This document shows positions 59,478 to 64,000 of a stretch of DNA of 64,000 bases, one piece after another. The number at the start of each line of letters is the position of its first letter. Position 1 is the first letter of the stretch. Below the pieces are notes generated by a model that was not told where the DNA came from, did no database searches, and was given only the letters and a program-made list of their open reading frames with translations. The DNA is taken from NCBI GenBank assembly GCA_963784895.1, contig CAWATM010000010.1, forward strand, positions 62,001 through 126,000. The letters run 5' to 3'. Both the position numbers and the translations under genes were made by a program. The DNA is from Gaiellasilicea sp963784895. Its GTDB lineage: Bacteria; Actinomycetota; Thermoleophilia; Gaiellales; Gaiellaceae.

Positions 59478-59490
59478 GAAGCCGCCGATT

Positions 59491-60486
59491 CTACCCGCCG
59501 ATGTAGCTCATCTCGACCTTCGGGAGGCCGATCGTCGACGCCGAACGGCGCTCCGAGTAGCGGTCGGTGCGCCTCCCCCAGATCGCCGCCAGCTCCTCCT
59601 GCAGCTCCTCGTCGGAAGCGCCGCCGCGGATCTTTGCGCGCAGGTCGTGGCCGCGGACGCCGAAGAGACAGGTGTAGAGGCGACCCTCGGCAGAGATGCG
59701 CGCGCGGGTGCAGTCGCCGCAGAACGGCTGCGTCACCGAGGCGATCACGCCGATCTCGCCGCCGCCGTCGGCGTAGCGCCAGCGCTGCGCGACCTCGCCG
59801 CGGTAGTTCGCCTCCGCCGGCTCGAGCGGCAGCTCGGCCGAGATCCGGTCGATCAGCTCGCGCGCGGGGACGACGTCGTCGAGCCGCCACCCGTTGGTCG
59901 CGCCGACGTCCATGTACTCGATGAAACGGAGGGTGTGGCCCCGCTCGCGGAAGTAACGGGCCATGTCGACGATCCCGTCGTCGTTGAGGCCGCGCTTGAC
60001 GACCGCGTTCACCTTGACGGGCAGGCCGGCGGCAGCCGCTGCCTCGATCCCCGCCAGCACCCGGGACACGGGGAAGTCGACGTCGTTCATGGCACGGAAG
60101 ACGGCGTCGTCGAGCGAGTCGAGGCTGACGGTGACACGGTCGAGGCCGGCGTCCGCGAGCGCACGAGCCTTCCCGGCCAGCAGCGACGCGTTCGTCGTCA
60201 GCGTCAGCTCGGCTCCGAGCGGTGCGAGCAGCGCGATCAGCGTCTCGACGTCCTTGCGCACGAGCGGCTCGCCGCCGGTCAGCCGCAGCTTCTCGACCCC
60301 GAGCGCGACCGCCGCGCGGGCGACGCGCTCGATCTCCTCGAACGTCAGCAGCTCCTTCCGCTCGAGGAAGCGGTACTCGTGCCCGAAGACCGATTTCGGC
60401 ATGCAGTAGACGCAGCGAAAGTTGCAGCGGTCGGTGACGGAGATGCGGAGGTCGCGCAGCGGGCGCCCCAGCGTGTCCACGGTCAT
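59491..60486 (-). CDS. moaA: GTP 3',8-cyclase MoaA
   Basis: Radical SAM enzyme of molybdopterin synthesis, 331 aa. Cluster 1 motif CNFRCVYC near 22, LRLTGGEPLVRKD near 70, second cluster CGDC-x-13-C (FCGDCTRARISAEGRLYTC near 259), and the C-terminal SYIGG with the conserved double Gly. TACGCT is 6 nt before the ATG. With XdhC nearby it points to molybdoenzymes in this organism. Confidence 0.95.
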   Translation of the reverse strand: MTVDTLGRPLRDLRISVTDRCNFRCVYCMPKSVFGHEYRFLERKELLTFEEIERVARAAVALGVEKLRLTGGEPLVRKDVETLIALLAPLGAELTLTTNASLLAGKARALADAGLDRVTVSLDSLDDAVFRAMNDVDFPVSRVLAGIEAAAAAGLPVKVNAVVKRGLNDDGIVDMARYFRERGHTLRFIEYMDVGATNGWRLDDVVPARELIDRISAELPLEPAEANYRGEVAQRWRYADGGGEIGVIASVTQPFCGDCTRARISAEGRLYTCLFGVRGHDLRAKIRGGASDEELQEELAAIWGRRTDRYSERRSASTIGLPKVEMSYIGG

Positions 60487-60554
60487 GGCAGGAGCGTAGC
60501 GTCCGGGGAAGCTAGTCTTCGGGCGGGTTTCCGCACACTCGAGGAGGAGGGCTT

Positions 60555-60929
60555 GTGAGCACGTTTTGGAAGGGGTCTGCGCTCGTCGTCCTGATCGCGG
60601 CCGTCTCGCTCGTCGCGGCTGTGTCCGCGCTGGGAGGGGCAGGCTCGGCAGACGCGACGACGGTCACGGTCACGGCCGGCAAGCCGTCGGAGTTGAGGTT
60701 CACGCTCTCGAAGAAGACGGTCGCGAAGGGAGCGACGACGTTCAAGGTCACGAACAAGGGCTCGCTCAGCCACGACTTCAAGATCGGCGGGAAGAAGACG
60801 GCGACGCTGAAGAAGGGCAAGAGCGGGACGTTCACCGTGACGTTCAAGAAGGCAGGGAAGTTCGCGTACCTCTGTACCGTCCCCGGCCACGCCGCAGGCG
60901 GCATGAAGGGCACGCTGACCGTCAAGTAG
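60555..60929 (+). CDS. Exported cupredoxin (plastocyanin-like)
   Basis: 124 aa with a signal peptide (ALVVLIAAVSLVAAVSALGG). Type-1 copper ligands: His in SLSHDF, Cys in FAYLCTVPGHAAGGMKG with His and Met following at the usual spacing. GTG start with AGGAGGAGGGCTT. TAGTCT at 60513-60518 gives a leader of about 30 nt. Electron carrier outside the cell; the partner is unknown. Confidence 0.88.
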   Translation: MSTFWKGSALVVLIAAVSLVAAVSALGGAGSADATTVTVTAGKPSELRFTLSKKTVAKGATTFKVTNKGSLSHDFKIGGKKTATLKKGKSGTFTVTFKKAGKFAYLCTVPGHAAGGMKGTLTVK

Positions 60930-61908
60930 CGAGCAGGCTGACCGTGCCCTCGGCCGTCGCACGTCGGCGGGCGAGGGCGGTCGCCTCGACGATCTCGGCA
61001 CCGATCGCGACGGCCACCTCCTCGGGCGAGCGTGCACCGAGCGCGAGGCCGATCGGGGCATGGATCCGGCCGAGGCCGGCGTCGTCGACGCCCTCGGCGC
61101 GCAGCCGGACCTCGCGGTCGGCCGTCGTCACCTTGCTGCCCATCGCGCCGATGTAGACGGCGGGCGTCTCGAGCGCCGCGATCAGTGCTGGAACGTCGAA
61201 CTTCGGATCGTGCGTGAGCACGCAGATGACCGTACGGGCGTCCACGGCGGCGCGGCGGAGCAAGCGGTCGGGCCAGTCGACGACGAGCTCGTCCGCCTCC
61301 GGGAACCGCTCCGGGGTGACGAACGCCGCCCGTGCGTCGCAGACGGTGACGCGGTAGCCGAGGAGCTTGCCGACCCGCGCGAGCGCGGCAGCGTGGTCGA
61401 TTGCGCCGAAGACGTACATCGCCGGCCGCGGGTTGAGCGCATGCACGAAGACCGTCTCGCCGTCGATCTCCGCCAGCGTGCTCTCCGATGCCGGATCGAC
61501 GAGCCGCTGCTCGCCGATCCGGTCGCCGGCCGCCGTGATCGCGAGCGCGACCGGACGATCGATTCGGACCGCATCGGCGAGTGTCGGGATCACCCCGGCC
61601 TCGAGCGGCGCGATCAGGATCGCAACGGTGCCGCCGCACGCGAGGCCCACCTCGAAGGCCTCGTCGTCGGCGATCCCGTACTCGCGCAGCCGCGCCGGGC
61701 CGCCGTCGAGCACCTCCTGCGCCTCGCAAATCACGGACGGCTCGACGCAGCCGCCGGTGACCGAGCCGGCGATCTCGCCGGCGTCGTTGAGCGCGAGCGA
61801 CGCGCCGGCGTCCCGCGGCGCGGAGCCGCGTCGCTCGACGACCGTCGCGATCGCCGCGCGGCGTCTGTCGGCATGCCAGCGGGCGAGCGTCGGGAGGAGG
61901 TCCCGCAT
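60922..61908 (-). CDS. XdhC/CoxI family protein
   Basis: 328 aa, maturation factor for xanthine/CO dehydrogenase-type molybdoenzymes (cofactor sulfuration and insertion). ERRGSAPRDAGASLALND, SVTGGCVEPSV and the Rossmann segment MYVFGAIDHAAALARVGKLL plus YIGAMGSKVTTADREVRLRA are characteristic. TAGCGT 6 nt before the ATG (61915-61920, minus strand). Overlaps the convergent cupredoxin gene by 8 nt. Confidence 0.92.
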   Translation of the reverse strand: MRDLLPTLARWHADRRRAAIATVVERRGSAPRDAGASLALNDAGEIAGSVTGGCVEPSVICEAQEVLDGGPARLREYGIADDEAFEVGLACGGTVAILIAPLEAGVIPTLADAVRIDRPVALAITAAGDRIGEQRLVDPASESTLAEIDGETVFVHALNPRPAMYVFGAIDHAAALARVGKLLGYRVTVCDARAAFVTPERFPEADELVVDWPDRLLRRAAVDARTVICVLTHDPKFDVPALIAALETPAVYIGAMGSKVTTADREVRLRAEGVDDAGLGRIHAPIGLALGARSPEEVAVAIGAEIVEATALARRRATAEGTVSLLAT

Positions 61909-61977
61909 CCCTTCACGCTAGCGATTCGGAACCCCCTGAACGGGGAAGAATCCCGGCAATCGAGGAAAGGGGTTCAC

Positions 61978-62166
61978 GTGGACAAGGACCGCATCGAAGG
62001 CAACGTGAAGGAAGCGAAGGGGAAGCTGACGGGCGACGAGAAGCTGGAGCGCGAGGGCGAGGCGCAGGACGCCTGGGGCAAGGCGAAGGACAGCGCCGAT
62101 GACGCCTGGGACAAGACGAAGGACGCCGCCGACGACGTCAAGGACGCGGTCGACAAGCGCATCTAG
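61978..62166 (+). CDS. CsbD family stress protein
   Basis: 62 aa, very hydrophilic. DKDRIEGNVKEAKGKLTGDE is the family signature, followed by DAWGKAKDSADDAWDKTKDA. Start GTG with GAGGAAAGGGG upstream. Function unknown; homologues are induced by stress. Its stop is immediately next to the MFS stop on the other strand, with no base between. Confidence 0.93.
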   Translation: MDKDRIEGNVKEAKGKLTGDEKLEREGEAQDAWGKAKDSADDAWDKTKDAADDVKDAVDKRI

Positions 62167-63417
62167 CTACAGCGCCGTCTCGGGCTCCGGGAGCTCCCGG
62201 AGCCCGAGGATCGGCGACGGCAGCAGCCAGAGCACGCCGAGCAATGCACCGACGGTCGCGAACCAGAGCGTCTCGCGCAGGCCGATCCAGCTGCCGAGCG
62301 CGCCACCCACGAGCGCTCCGAGCGGCCGCACGCCGTAGTTGACGACCATGTAGGCGCCCGAGACGCGCGAGCGGAGCCGGTCGGGGACGACGGCGGCGGC
62401 GATCGCGCCGGCGCTGATGTCCAGCATCATCACGCCGAAACCGCAGCCGAACTCGGCGAGGAACAGGCAGGCGAGGATCACCCACTGCGGGCCTTCGGCG
62501 AGCGGGACGAGCAGGAGCGGCGCCGGAAAGAGGACGCACCCGAGCGCGAAGGCGGGGCCGACGCCGATCCGGCGGGTGACGCGGCCGGTGACGACCGCGC
62601 CGAGGATGCCGCCGACCGCGGCGGCGCCGAGCACGAGTCCGAGCGTCGCCGGCGCGACGTCGAGCTCGGTCGTCGCGTAGAGGATGAAGAGCGCGGCGAA
62701 GACGAAGTTGAAGAAGTTGATCGTCGCGGTCGCGCCGAGGGCGGCCCGGATGATCGGGCTGCCGAAGACCCAGCGCACGCCCGCCGCGACGTGGCCCTTT
62801 CCTGGCGTCTCGATTGCCGGCTCCTCGACGTCGACGGTTCTGAGGAAGAGCGCCGAGACGACGTACGAGCATGCGTCGACGACGAGCGTCACCGGCGCCG
62901 AGATCGCCTGCACGAGCAGCCCGCCGATGCTCGGGCCGGCGACGTAGGAGAGGGCTCGGCTGCCGTGCATGATCGAGCCGCCCTCGACCAGGCGCTCGCG
63001 GGGGACGAGCGCCGGGTAGAGCCCGCTGTAGGAGACGTGGAAGACGACGGTTAGCGTCCCGAGCAGGAACGCGACGACGAGCATGTGGGGGAACGTGAGC
63101 GCGTCGAACGCATAGGCGACCGGGATCGAGGCGAGCAGCACCGCGCGGCCGAGGTCGGTCGCGATCATTGTCTGCCGCTTGCGGGCGCGGCGGTCGGCCC
63201 AGGCACCGGCGTGGAGGGAGAACAGGAGGTTCGGCATCAGCTCGGCGGCGACGAGGTAGCCCATCTGCGCCGCGGTCGCGTCGAGCACGAGGACGGCGAC
63301 GAGCGGCAGTGCGATCAGGCTGACCTGGTCACCGACGAGCGACACCGTCTGCCCGGCCCAGAAGCGCCTGAACCGTGGGTCCTCGCGGAGCAGGGCTGGG
63401 ACGTGCGGCCGCGCTAC
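62167..63417 (-). CDS. MFS transporter
   Basis: About 416 aa with 12 membrane helices; RFRRFWAGQTVSLVGDQVSL opens the transporter, then AGAWADRRARKRQTMIATDL and RLRSRVSGAYMVVNYGVRPL. It resembles the MFS gene at 29890. The start is unresolved: the frame lies next to the glyoxalase stop (63414), but the codons there are GTA GCG CGG; no ATG, GTG or TTG is in frame near the expected N-terminus, and a CTG at 63393 is the nearest alternative. The frame stays open to 63861. Confidence 0.8.
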   Translation of the reverse strand, partial: VARPHVPALLREDPRFRRFWAGQTVSLVGDQVSLIALPLVAVLVLDATAAQMGYLVAAELMPNLLFSLHAGAWADRRARKRQTMIATDLGRAVLLASIPVAYAFDALTFPHMLVVAFLLGTLTVVFHVSYSGLYPALVPRERLVEGGSIMHGSRALSYVAGPSIGGLLVQAISAPVTLVVDACSYVVSALFLRTVDVEEPAIETPGKGHVAAGVRWVFGSPIIRAALGATATINFFNFVFAALFILYATTELDVAPATLGLVLGAAAVGGILGAVVTGRVTRRIGVGPAFALGCVLFPAPLLLVPLAEGPQWVILACLFLAEFGCGFGVMMLDISAGAIAAAVVPDRLRSRVSGAYMVVNYGVRPLGALVGGALGSWIGLRETLWFATVGALLGVLWLLPSPILGLRELPEPETAL

Positions 63418-63809
63418 TGCTCGCCCAACTCCTCGAACAGGGTCAGCTGCAGGCCGGCGGGCGCTTCGAGCCTGGCGTTGAGCGAGTTCCACGGCGTCAG
63501 CGTCGGCTCGGCGATCACGGTCGCGCCCGCCGCGGCGAGGTCGGCGGTCGTCGTCGTCGCGTCGCCGACCTCGAACGCGATCCGGACGTGGCCGGCGACG
63601 CGCCGCCCGACCTCGACCTCGTCCACGTACCCGGCGTGCGTCGTGTCGAGCAGCTCGAGGGTCGCGCGGCCCGCCTCGAGGATCGTCACGCGCCCGTCTT
63701 CGGAGCTGAAGGCGGCGCGCTCGCGCAGGCCGAGGACGTCGCGGTAGAACGCGAGGGCTTCGTCGTAGTCCTCGGCCGTGACGGCGACCCGAAGCTCGCG
63801 TACACGCAT
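63414..63809 (-). CDS. Glyoxalase/VOC superfamily protein
   Basis: 131 aa. Two beta-alpha-beta-beta-beta modules: VRELRVAVTAEDYDEALAFYRDV and VAGHVRIAFEVGDATTTTADLAA, ending with PAGLQLTLFEEL (metal ligands His/Glu at the usual ends). Substrate unknown. Divergent from the EamA gene by 20 nt. Confidence 0.85.
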   Translation of the reverse strand: MRVRELRVAVTAEDYDEALAFYRDVLGLRERAAFSSEDGRVTILEAGRATLELLDTTHAGYVDEVEVGRRVAGHVRIAFEVGDATTTTADLAAAGATVIAEPTLTPWNSLNARLEAPAGLQLTLFEELGEQ

Positions 63810-63829
63810 GAGGGGGATAGCCTCGCACG

Positions 63830-64000
63830 ATGCCGGCCCTGCTTGCGCTGATCGCCGTCACCGCAGTCTGGGGCTACACGTTCGTGCCGATGAAGGATGC
63901 GGTCGCGGTCTACCCGATCTTCGCGTTCCTCGCCGTCCGCTTCCTGATCGCGTCGCTCGTGCTGGCCGTGCCGGCGGCGCCGCGACTGCGGACGCTCGGC
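63830..64000 (+). CDS. EamA/DMT family transporter (3' end outside window)
   Basis: The first 57 residues read MPALLALIAVTAVWGYTFVP, then MKDAVAVYPIFAFLAVRFLI, the standard start of 10-helix EamA proteins (VWGxxFV and FLxxRF motifs). TAGCCT (63818-63823) is 6 nt before the ATG, leaderless. The rest is beyond the window. Confidence 0.85.
   Translation, partial: MPALLALIAVTAVWGYTFVPMKDAVAVYPIFAFLAVRFLIASLVLAVPAAPRLRTLG

Noticed and set aside
1..64000. CRISPR array, rRNA operon, transposase, phage or attachment site
   Set aside because: None seen: no spaced direct repeats, no rRNA sequence, no transposase or integrase motifs; only two tRNA genes, neither with a flanking integrase.

Overview
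The window is very GC-rich and densely coded, with G/C-dominated third codon positions and frequent GTG and TTG starts. It looks like chromosome of a Gram-positive actinobacterium. The closest fit is a deep-branching, F420-using member such as Thermoleophilia (Gaiellales/Solirubrobacterales). The support is an actinobacterial-type Ino1 with a phosphatidylinositol-phosphate synthase, an F420-type luciferase-like enzyme, TatA, UdgX and many leaderless genes. This placement is an inference from gene content; no rRNA gene is present.

Layout. 1-5.3 kb: rod-shape operon mreC(partial)-mreD-mrdA-rodA and a DUF697 protein. 5.4-11.7 kb: RNase E/G, ribosomal proteins L21 and L27, ObgE, NadD, RsfS and tRNA-Ala(GGC), with three copies of an interspersed hairpin element. 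11.7-17.6 kb: an oxidoreductase, a DUF72 protein, a secreted clan-A glycosidase, a primary-type sigma factor and two small secreted proteins. 17.6-24.2 kb: small membrane proteins, 2-oxoglutarate dehydrogenase E1, a His/Pro-rich secreted protein divergent from a diguanylate cyclase, and a conserved unknown. 24.2-31.5 kb: UdgX, then a heterodimeric ABC exporter divergent from a ribbon-helix-helix regulator, DUF4097 and MFS genes, with clear operators between the two units. 31.5-36.4 kb: a secreted lipase-like hydrolase, an ABC-F protein, TatA and small proteins. 36.4-40.8 kb: a frameshifted GH65-type gene, an F420-type oxidoreductase and a second DUF72 gene. 41-49.4 kb: tRNA-Ala(TGC), a coiled-coil protein, a zincin, rhomboid, Hsp20, ferritin, an M3-like peptidase, YjbQ, an ABC-2 transporter and an RNA m5U methyltransferase. 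49.5-55.7 kb: a UDG-fold protein that has lost its active site, a fused glycosyltransferase-PHP protein, a YdeI-like protein, a CDGSH protein, an alcohol dehydrogenase and a cyclase-family protein. 55.7-59.5 kb: an acetyltransferase and a phosphoinositide cluster, in which Ino1 carries an in-frame tandem ribbon-helix-helix domain, followed by PIP synthase and a PAP2 enzyme. 59.5-64 kb: MoaA, a cupredoxin, XdhC, CsbD, an MFS transporter, a glyoxalase-fold protein and a partial EamA transporter.

The main things to look at are: (1) three copies of an element with a variable hairpin and a conserved 16-18 nt tail between 5.3 and 11.7 kb; (2) about 19 genes whose start codon lies 6-8 nt after a TANNNT box, which implies leaderless mRNAs; (3) the RHH-Ino1 fusion with a perfect palindrome at its own promoter; (4) an RHH regulator with matching operators placed on both divergent promoters; (5) single-base frame disruptions in the RNase E/G tail and in the GH65 gene.
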